Assembly: GCF_051622035.1 (NCBI RefSeq)
Contig: NC_135355.1
Location: 34,205,986-34,269,985, forward strand
Length of the DNA stretch: 64,000 nucleotides
DNA from: Arctopsyche grandis
Taxonomy: Eukaryota > Arthropoda > Insecta > Trichoptera > Hydropsychidae
Direction of reading: 5' to 3'
Shown piece after piece: positions 32,766 through 46,900 of the stretch. The notes below the pieces were generated by a model. That model worked only from the letters and a program-made list of their open reading frames with translations, was not told the DNA's origin and did not search any database. The position numbers and the translations under genes are program-made. Numbering within the stretch: the stretch's first letter is position 1; each line of letters begins with the position of its first letter.

Positions 32766-34924
32766 AAATCCGTAAAAATATTTATATTTTTGACTTTTAA
32801 AATTCGCTAGACAATTAATTAGAAGTATTTTAAAGCAATGAAATATAACAATTAATAGGAAAAATATCTGACTATTGACTCCAATACTCACTTTGAGCGT
32901 AACAATCCTAAATTTTGAGTTTGAACACCGCAAAAGCCAAAAAACTGTAAAAATCGCGGATTTTTTTAAACGCAAATATCTCGTAAACGATCACCCACCA
33001 ACAAAAATCAATATCATATTCGAATTCAGTGGGTCAAACTTAGTAAAGATTGACTAGTCTCCGCTCTGGTATTTTTTTTTGTTGCTCAGTGTTATTTAAA
33101 TAAAAAAAAATTAAAAACTCATTTTTATGGCTATTATATTAACCATTTGTATGTGTTTTCGTCAATGAAATTAAAAGTAAAAATATTTTTATCTTACTTT
33201 TACTTATAAACATAAAAAAAAGAAAAAAAAATAAAAATCTTCAAGTGCAAAAGGTTAATATATGCGCAATAGAAATAACAAGTCAATGTGGGTTTCTTTT
33301 ATTATTTTATTTTCTGTAATAGAATACATATTAAAAACTATAAAAATAAAAACCTAACTTAACATAAAACTTATTTAATTTTTAATTATAATAATATCGT
33401 ACGAAGTGGCTGAAATATTTCAATTTTAAATTGTGCAAATAATTTAAACGAGACAAATGAATCAATAAAAAAAAACGCTTAAACTGCTTAAACATATATG
33501 CGTTATATTTTTATCAATATAAAATAAATGATTAAAAAAATTATTTAAAGATTAAAAATAAAGAACCATCAGTATTTAATAATTAAAAATTTGAAAGCAT
33601 TTGCTATGATGTAGCAATGTATATTAAAACAATCTAATAAACCAAGATGTGGTTGAAAAATATGAATTCATTACCATATCCATTTATCGAGGAAAAAATT
33701 TTGCAAATCTATGGACTTCATTCCACAACAACATTATACATAAGTATACATTATGTACTTATAACCCTTCTTAGCGTGTTACATGTAGCAATTTAAAAAA
33801 TAAAATACAAATAAGATTACCTACTAAGCCTTAGTACTAGATACATAGTGTCATAAGAAAATATCGAATCAAATAAACTTCTCTTAAGTAGTCTTTCATT
33901 TTCAGTCTCACTCAAAAAGGGTCATCATTATTAATATTAAATGTTACAACCCCTCAAAATAACTTATAGCCAACACCAAATTACTAGAGACTTCTCATCA
34001 AACGAATTATTTATGTACGTACGTATGTAGAATACAACGGTGCAGATGTAGGATTAAAATGTGATGAGATTTGAAAGAGTGTAAAGGAAGAATTTCCAAA
34101 TAAATTGTGCTATTATCAATTGTGCAGTATTATAAAATTGAATATATAAGTATAATTGTTGTATAAACTGATCTGATTGAAAAAAAAAAACCAAAAACTT
34201 AAACATCACATTCTTCGGATGAAACTATGCATATAAACTCATCATCATCATCATCATCATCGGTTCCTATAATTACATATATAATATTTTACTATCACTT
34301 TTATATGATATATAGGTATATGTTAATTTTCGACAAAATTCATCAATTGTCATATCTATTACAATACATTTTTTTTTCTTCATATTTATTATACCCTTTA
34401 ATAAGGCAGATACTAAATTATTATATTGGTTCAATATGTATTATTTGTATTGACTATAATATTAATAATTAACAACCAATTATTTTATTAAATTATATAT
34501 AGTTTAAAATATGATTATGATTTATTTTTTTTTATATTTTTGTTCAACATTGTGTTGGCTTTTTTATCTACGATAATTTTCACTGCTTCTTAAACTGGGA
34601 TGATCTCGTAATGAAGTATCACATTTCAAACATATCAATGTACACTTAAAAAATATTAAAAAAAAACACTATCTATGTTCTCATTAAGTTATTCAAAGAT
34701 CCAGATCGACGCTTATAGTACACAACAGTTCACGACAACTAGTAGGTTCATATAAAATTGGACAGTATTTTATATTTATATATATATATTTTTTTTTTTG
34801 AGCTGTTTTTAGCACACAACGTGATTGCACTGCATAAATAAACATTTATCGCACATTTTACTTAGATGCTCTTCTACCCTGGCCTTTCTAATTGTTTTAT
34901 TAGCGTTGTACCAGGGCTCACGAC
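32766..34924. other. AT-rich intergenic spacer, 3' flank of the kinase
   Basis: No gene seen. It holds A/T homopolymer runs and a short (ATC)n tract at 34236-34260 (eight repeats). Minus-strand AATAAA-type signals (TTTATT on the plus strand) are common here, so the kinase poly(A) site cannot be fixed. Confidence 0.4.
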
Positions 34925-37900
34925 TCAGATGTCTACTTCTCGGATTTTTCTTTTGAGCGATGACACACTATCGTCCTTTTTAACAATGTCTTGTTTTAAC
35001 CTGTAGTACCACTCGATTCTCGACAGTGCGTACTCCTTTAAAAACAAATACATAAACAGACCATTATTAACCATAACTAAATGTTTGTGGCTATTTGCAG
35101 GTACTATATCTTCAAATTATTGACTATTTGCAGGTACTTTATCTGCAAATTATTGGCTATTTGCAGATACTATATCTGCAACAGGCGCAAAGCCTTCTGC
35201 GCATGCGCGTGAACTGTCACTGTCAGCGTGTTTACTGTTAAAATTTTGTTTTAAACCTCTTAAAATTTAGTTCGAACTCGTAAAGTGACGTAGAGTAAAA
35301 AATATAATCCAAATTAGTTAATATTATTAATTGTTAGAAAATTATTATCATATACAACGTATAATACCTACATACAAGTACAAGCCGCGAACTAGCTGAA
35401 TGATATAAATCTATTATAATAACGTGCAAAATTTATTTGCCTCATGTATAGTGAACGATTGATTAAACAAGTCTAGCATGCATTAAATGTAAGAAATTAC
35501 ATATAAGTTCACGCTCATGCGCAGAAGGCTTTGCGCCTGTCGCAGATATACACAGTACCTGCAAATAGCCAATAATTCGCATATATAGTACCTGCAAATA
35601 GCCACAACCTAACTAAATTCAATATAACACAACATAGAAAGAGAATTACCCAATATCCGAACGGTATTTGACTGTCAGGCGCGTTGACGATCCCCCACAG
35701 AGACCAAAACATGTGGCTGGCCAGCGTGAAGGATTCTACTTCCAAATTGAGATGGTTTAATTCTTCCAAAGACGGCACCTGGTCCCGATTGACTTTCAGC
35801 AAATATTGTTTCATGAATATTTCCTAAAAATTAAACACTCCCGTCAATTATTTACACCCGCGGGAAACTTAAAATTATCATAATCATTTTAAATGAATGT
35901 TACAAGTTACATTCGATAGTTTTGAATCGCTCTCGAGTTTAAGATTACTATATATATGTATATATATATATATATATTTTTTTTTTCATTTATATCAACA
36001 TGATATTAAAGGTTGGGTATATGAATATGAAAGTGATGTAAATATTAAAAAGCAACTATAAAATAAAATAAGAATCTATAAACTTTTTGCCAGAATGTTC
36101 ATCAAAGATGTGATGACACTTCAATGTAGGGTGGACCAGGCATGGCAAACCTAAGGCTTGTTTGCCTAAAATGTTACATTTATTTATATAAACACAGACA
36201 CGTGTCGATAAAAGGTATAATAACATGCAAAATATGATTATTTTTGATTTTGTCTGGAGAAATGTGTATAGTAAAGTTTCCGATAATGATAAAATTGCTC
36301 TATACAGTATTAATCACCATATGAATAATAATAATATATTATATATATATAACGAGTTTTAAAATAACTTTTGATTTACAATGTATGGAATGAAAAAGGT
36401 TCGCCATCTCTGGTATAAGAGCTATTTTTATAAAAATATTTTATTCACTCGAATTGGATATGTGAAGTACAAAATGTAATTTACAATCAAAATTAGTATG
36501 AAATTTGAAATACTTGTGACTTGATTTTGGGTTCATATGGTTAAATCAGGCTCGGAATGCTAATCTAGAAGAGAAATTCGGTTTCAATAAAGCGAATATT
36601 TGTATGTATGTATGTAAATTTCTTCTATAATTATTTCGACTTTAAGATATGAGTTTAAATCGACACAAGAATGAGCTTAAAAAAGCACAAATGTTTACAA
36701 AATAGTGTTATAGATTCTACCACCATTGATAAAAAAAAGTTTCTTGTGACTAATTTTACAAATGACTAAAGATTTGAACACATTTTTAAGTTTGGGTTAT
36801 ACAATTACGATGTATCCTTTGATTCTATTTCTAACAAACGAATATCTATGTGCAAAATGTCTTAAATATTCATCAAAAATATATAAAACACACATTTAAC
36901 AATAAAAAGTATTCGGATCTTGTTTTTTTTTTAATTATTACAATGATATAATTTAATATAATTATTAACTGAATGATATAATATAACACAATTATAGTGT
37001 TCAATTGAAATAATATAGTATGGAATTTGCAGAAAGATATAGTAATTACCATACCAACGCTTTTCAAATGTGTTCAATTTCTTCAGACAACTTTTGTCAC
37101 ATGTTTTGTTTATAATGATTTCAACACAATTACTGTTTCTGCGCTCTTTTGCAAACAGAGTGCGAGGGGTTATTTAGCACACAGTTGAGTGTACGCTTGA
37201 TGTAGCCGTAACTGTCCTCAGCTGGGCGCTCACACAAGACCACCGACGTAACCGAGGATGGACATAATTGAGCTCGTCTAAAAAACCAAGCAATAAAAAG
37301 CAGACACGCACAGATAATACAGACGACCCTAATTAAACAGCGAATCCTGAATTAAGAACTCCTGGCATTTTTTCCACACGTTTACGTTTCAATTGTTAAA
37401 ACTTTGCACTGATTAAATTTTCAACATACAAAAATAAGCTACTGATAGTTTCATCATAGAACAAAGTTCAATACTAATATTAGGGTCCCCCAAACACTGG
37501 AGTATAATTCTGTTATGTCTTATGACTAACATATTGAAACAATTTGAACACATGTACATATGTTTTTATAAATAAAAAACATGGCGTTTTCATTTAAAAC
37601 TATGTAATAATGAAGAATGGTTCGTTTGCCATAGTTCAGGAAACCCCAGTATTCAAAAGTAATATGTAAATAGACCATGTGCTCCGATGATGATAAGAAA
37701 GTTGATTAATACACCTTCGATTGTTATTTTTTTGCTATAAAAAAGATACATTTTTTTATGTTTATTTCTTAAATCAATGTTGGTTTAAAATTAAATGCAA
37801 GATTTATTAAAAGATTGCCAACTTTTAATAAAATTTGCTTAAATATTCAATTCACGATGAGAAAATGTACACAGATTGTATATGTAGTTACAATGATGAG

Positions 37901-40900
37901 TAAAAACGGTAAACAATTAATAAAGATCGTATCTCAAGTTTGAAGTTCTTTTAATAATAATTAAAAAAAAAAAAAAACCACCTATATCGAATGTTACGAT
38001 CTGATTAAAGATGAATTTGATAGTAAAAAAATATGTAACAAAATTCGCAAAACATATTGATAAACAGTTACGTTAATAAATCTATCATCAAACATGATAA
38101 ATCTTACCGAGCATAAGAAGAATACCTGTAACTTAAAAAATTATGGAAAAAATAAAATAAAAAAAAGAGTGTACATTCAAATGACGGTGCTATTCAAAAT
38201 TGTGCAAAAGGAAAGACGATCATTACCTTTTGTTCCAGCGATGGATATTGATCGAATTTCTCATAATAATAAGGGTAATCCGGATTGGTATACTCGTATG
38301 CCCATTCGATAAAGTGATTCGCCAGATCGAAGCCTCGGTGATTGTACGAACAGTACTCGTAATCGATGAGAACTAGTTTGGGCTCACCGTTGCCCAACGA
38401 ACCGTCTGAGGTGTGACTGCATATCGAGTCTATGGTGTTGCAATCTTCGTCCATGTTTATGGACGTTTTCCTTTTTTTACTCGACCTAGTCTCGATTTCT
38501 TTGTTTGTATTTTCACTTTGACTGACGTCCATAGCCGAGTCGGAATCGCATTGTGTACCTGCACCGACCGATCTACTCTCATCAATAAACGTATCTTTAG
38601 TGGTTCCACTAAGGCACGAGTCAGATGAACTGTCGTGATACATTGTTGAATAATCGACGTTCACGTCATCATTGGTGTCGTCATTTTGTGGTAGTATTTC
38701 CTCTTTCAAAAGAATATTTCCTGCAAATCATTTTATTAAGAATAATTACTTATTAATTATTTCATATATATTAGCATAACACAAGCCAGCTACTACACGT
38801 AAACAGTAGTACGAAAAATATTCTTTAGTACATTCTATATGGACACATTCATAATTTCCGTAATATGTACATTCGTGGCGTAGACATAACAGCAACAACT
38901 GATACGATTTACATATATTGTAACGTGGAAACATGGAAGAGAGTATCCACTGTCTAAGTGGATTCATGGGTGAACAATATAGACCCCGGATTAAGCTAAA
39001 GGGACTCAGTAAGTACCCGAACGAAGGATACGCTGGAGTTCTCACAGAGCTGGATAACAATAGACTCGCTAGGGTAACCCTTTACATGCCTAGACAATAG
39101 AAACATTAATAGATCCGGGAAGCTATGCTGTGCTACTTGTTCTTTATAAGGAGGTACACACGGTAGATCGGATTATTCTCGAGTGAGCGGTGGTTCCGTA
39201 TGGACCTCCCAAATCGTTGTCTGTGAATTCGTGGGTGAACAATAGAGACCGCAGATTAGGATAACGGGACTCAGTAAGTGCCCGAACAAAGGATACGCTG
39301 GAGTTCTCACAGACCTGGATAACAATAGACTCGCCAGGGTAGAATACATACCTTGACAATAGACACATTAATAGATCCAGGAAGCTATGCTGTGCTATTT
39401 GTTCTTTATAAGGACGTACACACGGTAGATCAGATTATTCTGGAGTGAGCGGTGGCTCCGTGTGGACCTCCCGAATCGTTGAATAAATGCTGTGAAGAGA
39501 CTTTGGCTTTTCATTTGGATCTTGAACCCACCCCTATGCAATAATATTGTAACGTGGTAACATGAGAGAAAGAGAGTAACCAATGTCTAAGTGGATTCGT
39601 GGGTGAACAATAGAGACCCTGGATTAGAATAACGGGACTCAATAAGTTCCGAACAAAGGATATGCTGGAATTCTCATAGACCCGGGCGAGTGCGTGCGAC
39701 TAGCCAGGGTAGACTACGTGCCTAGACAATAGACACATTGATAGATCCGGGAAGCTATGCTGTGCTACTTGTTCTTTATAAGGAGGTACACACGGTAGAT
39801 CAGATTATTCTGGAGTGAGCGGTGGTTCCGTATGGACCTACCAAATCGTTGAATAAATGCTGTGAAGCGACTTTGGATTTTCATTTGGATCTTGAACCCA
39901 CCCCTACGCAATAATATTGTAATATGAAAGAAAGAGAGTAACCAATGTCTGTGGATTCGTGGGTGAACAATAGAGACCCCGGATTAGGATAACGGGACTC
40001 AGTAAGTGCCCGAACAAAGGATACGCTGAAGTTCTCGTAAACCTGGGCGAGTGCGTGTGACTCGCCAGGATAGACTACGTGCCTAGACAATATACACATT
40101 AATAGATCCGGTAAGCTATGCTGTGCTATTTGTTCTTTATCCTAAGGACGTACACACGGTAGATCAGATTATTTTGGAGTGAACGGTGGTTCCATGTAGA
40201 CTTCCCGAATCGTTGAATACATGCTGTAAAGCGTCTTTGGCCTTTCATTTTGATCCTGAACCCACCCTTACACAACAATATTATACACACATTAGTGCAT
40301 GTCACCGAAACGTATCAATCAGAACCATTTTTCTTTGTCAACTGTGGAAATATTCACGCATGACGTCACGTCATAGCGGCGAGTGCACCCGTACAAACGA
40401 AAGTGCTGTCATGGGCATATGAATATTTTCGGAAACGTCATATTGTGAGTCGCAAGACGTAATCAATAATGCGCCATATCGTCACGCTTTGTAATGTATA
40501 TGTAAACCGATTTTGCGTTACGCTTGTCCAAAACAAGTATGAACGTGCCTACAAGGAATAGTGGCGTATAGTATGAATAGAAGTAGTATTTTCCGTGCAG
40601 TGCTGGATAGTATAAATAGACCTTTAAAGTCGAACATAAATTTATAATACGTACCTTCTTGTAAATCATTATGGCAAAAAACAACGGGTGAGTTGATTGA
40701 ATTTAGGAAGTTTTTAAGCCAAGAAATTTCTTTTTCAAAATTATATTTTTTTAATTTATTGATGACTTCTGCTTCACGCTCATTCTAAAATAAAAATATT
40801 AGAATAGTGTAATGAAAACAATAAAAATGTAAGTACGATTTATTTAAATATTATATTGACCACTTTATTATTTCTCTCTAGATTCATAACAGCCTTTTCG

Positions 40901-43900
40901 TGCCATTTTGATATTTTTTTCCAAAGCCATTGCGGCTCTTTGCACAATGGAACGTCCATTGTGTGTATTGCTGCCATTTTTTCCGCTATTTTCATTGAAA
41001 AAGCTGGCTCGCCTAGTTCGCGAATTGTAAGTTGTCGAGCCTAAAATACACACGAAAATAATTATAAAATATAAGAATTAAATTTAAATAAAGTTTTTGT
41101 TTTTAATGGTATTACAGGTATAAATTCTTCAATTCTTCCGCCAGAAAATACTCCATGTAGTCTAGGTCCTAAGCGCCTCTCCGACAGTAGGGTAAATATA
41201 ACAGAGTCCATTATGATATTATCGACACCTCTTTCACTTTGAGTTTGGCCGTATATACGTACAAGAACCTGCATAAAATATCAACGGCATCGTGAAAACA
41301 AACGCAGAAAGATTAATACACAAATAAAATTGAATTCAAATCATAAACCTTCTGAGGTTCTTCTGTGAGAAATGACGCTTGTCGGCTGAACGAGCGCCCG
41401 AGTAGTTTTCTAATTGTTGAATTTTTCTCCTTATCATCGTCAGATGCTTCCGGTGAATTATCGTCCACAGATAACGGCGGAGCTTTACTATCGGAAGAGT
41501 GTGTTGCCGTTGCCTTCTCCGGCAAGGCAACATAATACAAAAAATTCGAAAGTCCACCACTGCGAATGAAAAATAAATTAATAAAAACACACACACCATA
41601 ATAGAACGTAAATATAGCAACAGTTTGAATGCATACCTAATTCTTTTGAATATAAGATCTTGAGGTGAAACCGTCTTCCACGCTCCGTGCAAATAATCTC
41701 TGCAAATTTTCGCCGCCGCCGTCCTCATTTGAACCTCATCACAGCACAACGGTAAATACTGAAAAATAAATAAAATCAAACCATTAGTTTGAAATAGTCC
41801 ATTGAAAGTTTCTATTTTAGTTCCGGGATAACACATAAATAAAGCATGGATAATATATAGCCAGCAGTATGGCTCGGTAGTTGCGTTTATGTTTAACACT
41901 GAGAGGTTACCGGGTTCGATGCCGTGCTAATCTCTAATACTGCTGGTCAGACTTTAGATATTTGTGACTCCAAGTCGATCGTTTCTTATTACAGCTTGCC
42001 AATTTATCTGATTTCATTGTTGAAACGGTTCAGAGAAATGTAATACTAATAGAAGTGGCTTTAGGTGTTCTTTTGTTGTCAAATGATATTCTGTCCACGG
42101 ACAGATCTAAATAATTTTAGCATCAGTCGTATTTGACGCTTGGTGCTCGACGTATGTCCGATAAAAACTTCTCTGTTTGTTTATATTATTCGCAATATGG
42201 GCAAGCATCGGTAAAAATTAATTACAATACATTCAAAAACACACAATAAACAACATGGGATACATTTTTATAAGTAAATTGATCCGATTGTATTCCGTGC
42301 AATGTAGCGTATTTATAGAGACGTACCGGGTAAAATTGACTACAATTATTTATTCGTAAGGGCCCCATTCTTATTACATCTCTCTGGTTCCTCCATCAAA
42401 TTGGCAAAAATCATCCTACCCGCTATGTCACAAATATCTGAATTTGATTTATGTACAATATGTAAAAAGTCTAAATCCATAGATGTCTCTATGGATTAAT
42501 TAATTTTTAATTTCGTATTCTTTAGCCTCTCGAAATACAGCGATTTATGCAATAAAAATGCTGCATCGTTTGTAATTCATTGTCTGGGAAGGCGCATCGG
42601 GGTCTACCTGTTAGGCCTTCCTGGTGTATATCTATATGTAAAATATTGTTACGTACGCCGCGGATTAAGCGAATAGAATCCCAGAGACTGTGAACGTTCA
42701 AGGATTATCTGTTACGGATATCTGTTAATGGATTAACTAAGTGCATACCGTGCGACCGGTATAAGTGGTTTCAAGGATTAGCGACAGGCTAAGTGCAAGT
42801 AAGCTAAACAATGATTGCACTTCTCATACCGTGGGAATACATATCCGAATACGTGACTATACAGTAGGTAAACAGATTAGACGTCCTGAGAGATCTACCC
42901 CTTATAAGGCGGTACGTAGGCGATATCATGTCATTCCGGACTGAGCACTGCCAGTGCGTGTATCTCCTTAATCATCAATAAATGCTGTGAAACGACTGTT
43001 GGCCTTTTACTTGGATCCTCCACCCACCCCTACGCAACAATATGTTCATAATATTACTTTTGAATAATATTTGCTAGGAAAGTTAAAAACATATTAAATG
43101 TTTTCACCGTAACAGTATCGTATAGCAATCAAAAGATGAAAACAGGCTAATGTTTCATTGAAAATTTGCCCTAAGTAGAAGAATTATTGAAACTAAGCTA
43201 ACAAGAGAAGTAAATTTTATCATGAATGGCTGAATTGCACAACATTACTTGGCTGGATGAAAGTCAAAAAGATTTACATTCTAAGTTAGAGTACCATGAG
43301 TACCAAATTTGATGGTACTCATGATTATTTGTAAACAAATACAAAAGAACAATCATCTTCAACATAGAAGAAAAATACAGTCTCATATTTATGATACATA
43401 TGTCTATATTTCATTTAATGTAGGACTTTAACTTTTCTCATATACCCATACTATCAAACACTCGGTCCAAAGTACATAGATATATATTATACATAAAAAT
43501 GGACTTTGTATTGCTGATTAATCATTCTATTATAGTATAATATAGAGTAGTAGTTGGATGAAAAAATATTATCTTTAATCAGTAAGGTGTACATAATGAA
43601 AAATGAACAGTATATTTCCCAAAATATAACGAGCAATATAAATTTATAATTACAAGAGACGAGACACATTCAACAGTGACAGCTCATTCGGTTGCAACTG
43701 CACAAATAATGACCATTGACGTTTAGTCTAGCAGCTAATATTTATTTATATTTGTGTTCAGAAATACATATTCATTACAAAGTCGTGAAAGGGTTTATAC
43801 TTACTTTAATATATATGTATACACGACAGTTATCTTCTGGGTTTACATACAAAAATATTAATAGTATTAATTGAGGCGAAATTAAAATATTTTAATTCAA

Positions 43901-46900
43901 AGTCCCCTCACCTTTCAAAATTTTACAAGGAAATAGAACAAATTACCCCTCCCCCCTAGTTTTTCTGTTTTAAAGTCCATACGTATGTTCAGTGCCGGCC
44001 TTACACCCAATGGCGCCCTTGGGCAATTTTTTATTAAACACCCTTAGAAAAAAATCATAAAAACTGGATTACCATCCTTTTAGACCTTGACTTGCTACAG
44101 TTTCAGGCAGTGTCAACAAAAGCATAGAAACCCAAATGTTTGGATATAATTCTTGTAAATTGTGCTGTTTTATAAAATTTAATACAATGAGTGGATTAAT
44201 TTTACCTTGAACTTTATTTGAAACAAAGGCTTTTAAATTGATAAGTTCAGTGCTAATAATATTAATAACAGATTTTGAATTTGCGGTGAGCTTAATTTGA
44301 AGATCGGATTTTTCCAGTAGATTGTTTGAATAGAATTTGCCGAGTACAAATGTAGGACCTTTGGCGCTCTAATTTTAATTTTAAAGCGCTCTTGGCGGAT
44401 CGAGCGGCGCCCTAATTTATTTGGCGCCCTCGGGCACCGCCTGACCCAGTCCCCCCAGAAATGTTATAATACATTTATTTGCATATAATAATACATATTC
44501 CAACTGGCGTTTTAGGTCAATTATATTCGAATACAATTCAACTAGTAAATTATATCTATTCGAACGCAAATAAACTTTCAACAATGTGGGCCAGCCGTAA
44601 TATACATAACTAAAGAGCGGACCCAGAGCACGCTGTTCATTGTTCACATGTTGTAAATGCATTGTTAAAGGTTTGCCGAACCTTTTTTACAAAACATTTA
44701 CAATAATGGAACAATAGACGGCGCGCTTCCGGTCCTACCTCTATACATAACAGATGAGTTTTGACAGCTCTGATGTTTTTACGAATGCTTTAGAATTCAA
44801 TAATGCGTTAATATTTACTAGGTATTATGAATAAATGCAAAGTGTGCCGTATTATGATAGCCCTAAAAATGTGTTCAAAACAAAAATGCGACTTCCCGAC
44901 TCAATTTACTAATTTAAGGTTAGGTTTTCACGAAAATCTAACCTCTCCATCTAACCCGGTACCAACTTTTAGTTGAACTGTATTTTCAGTTGTAATATAT
45001 TTTGATCAGTTGGAATGTAATTCGCCATATGAATCAACTTACGTGGGTTAGACGGAATATATTCCAACTAGTCAAAATATTTTACAACTGAAAAAACACT
45101 TCAACTAAAACGGTAGTTGGTACCAGGATAGGTGGAATATATTTCACAGTTGTCTACAATTGGAAGTTATACTACAATTGGAAGATACACTTCAACTGTA
45201 ACATATACATACATATATAATTGATTAATGCAGTCATTATGGGGCTGAGTTAACATAATAATTAGAGGTCGGATAGCCATGGTGCCGCTCATTGTTCCAT
45301 TGTTCGGCAAACCTTTGACAATGCATTTAAAACATTTGAACAATACACGGCACCCTCTGGGTCCGGGCTTTAATAATAATACACCTAGCATTGCGTTATT
45401 AGACCAAATGTGATACGAATCTAAAATAATTATTTTTAAAAATCATAAAGGAAATGCAAAAAACCACAGTAGTTGGCTAGTTTTTACTTGGATTTAAAGA
45501 TTAAAAGTCACACATAATCATCGATAGGTAGTATGTATATAAGAACACTATTGTAGGCGCACAAGGTACCCCGTAATAATACATATTTTCAATTTTAAAA
45601 TGTTGTCAACAACCAAAGCCAGTCAATTACTGCTTCTTCACTATCCATCATTAATATTGCATATAATTGTTATTAAAAATGCTGCTCTACAACGTCTTAT
45701 CATAACTTCTTAGTTATAATTTTTATATTTGTAAATTTCAATTTCTTCTTATATTCTATTTTATAACCTTTTCCAAATATTTTAATACTATAGTTTAATT
45801 ATGCAATGTTCTACATATTTTGTCATGCCTTTATTCTTTACTTTTTAATTTGTTTTCCTCATATTTATCTTTTTCATTTTTGTAAAAATCTATTATTGGA
45901 CTCGGATGTTACATATATTATTTATTTACTATTTGTTTTTTTATACATATCTATGTACATCCTGTCTGTTGATTTTTCAATTAATAAAATAAAAAAATAA
46001 AATAAAAATAAAATAAATAATAATTTACATATTACAGATATCAACCATCTCAACAATACGATCGATCACAGTCAATCAAAAAATATATGTTATGATAGCA
46101 AAATCGCAAATTTCAATCGAAGGTTGACATGGAATTCAAAATCAGATAAAGCATACAATAGCATGTTCTCAGCCTTGTACTTACATTTCTTACTATTATC
46201 CATGTAATGAGTTAAAGCATGTGCGTATGTAGTACATCAAAATACTATCTGTAGATTGCAAATTTCCAACACATTAACACTGAAATTAGCGGGCAATAAA
46301 ATCAATAAAAAATACGAACACTTGAGTGAGAGACATGACTGAATGTGAAATGTGACTGAAATGCTGAAATGTGACTGAAATGTGAATTCTATATATGTTT
46401 GCAATGCCAATTTAATCTGTATTTTATGCATTCCAATATTGCAACGCGACACTGTTTGCGAAAAAACATTCCATTGCATATATGTATCTATCTCAAATAC
46501 ATATATGACTTTCCTGTTTATTTTAAAATGAATCAATATACAAATATGTATATACATATATATATATGTACTATATTTAGATATTAACGAATGAAAAATA
46601 CTTAATAATAACATTTTTATGTTATATGGATTTTTTATGTTATATGGATAAAACATATACAGGGAAAATATAAGGGCGAAATCATACAGAAAGCACATGG
46701 TTTTTTTTTAAATACTTTTAAACATGCGAAAATATTATTTTGAATAAAAACAATAATTTTATTTTACTACCGCCATCTACGTTTAAAACTAATAAACAAA
46801 CGATGGATAAACGTCAACGACTATCTCGCCGGGCAGATATTAAACGCGTCTTACACGATATTTTTGCACCATCGTAATGGCGGAGGATCCATTTACTTAT

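Noticed and set aside
41336..41899. Single 187-codon minus-strand frame covering kinase exon 2
   Set aside because: It reads through introns on both sides. The proper splice sites and phases give the kinase exons instead, and only the middle part is real coding sequence.
43985..44460. Possible hAT-like element between 'cagtgccggcc' and 'ccgcctgacccagtcc'
   Set aside because: The ends are not convincing inverted repeats and I found no target duplication, although the 'ggcgccct' blocks resemble those near 5240 and 7010.
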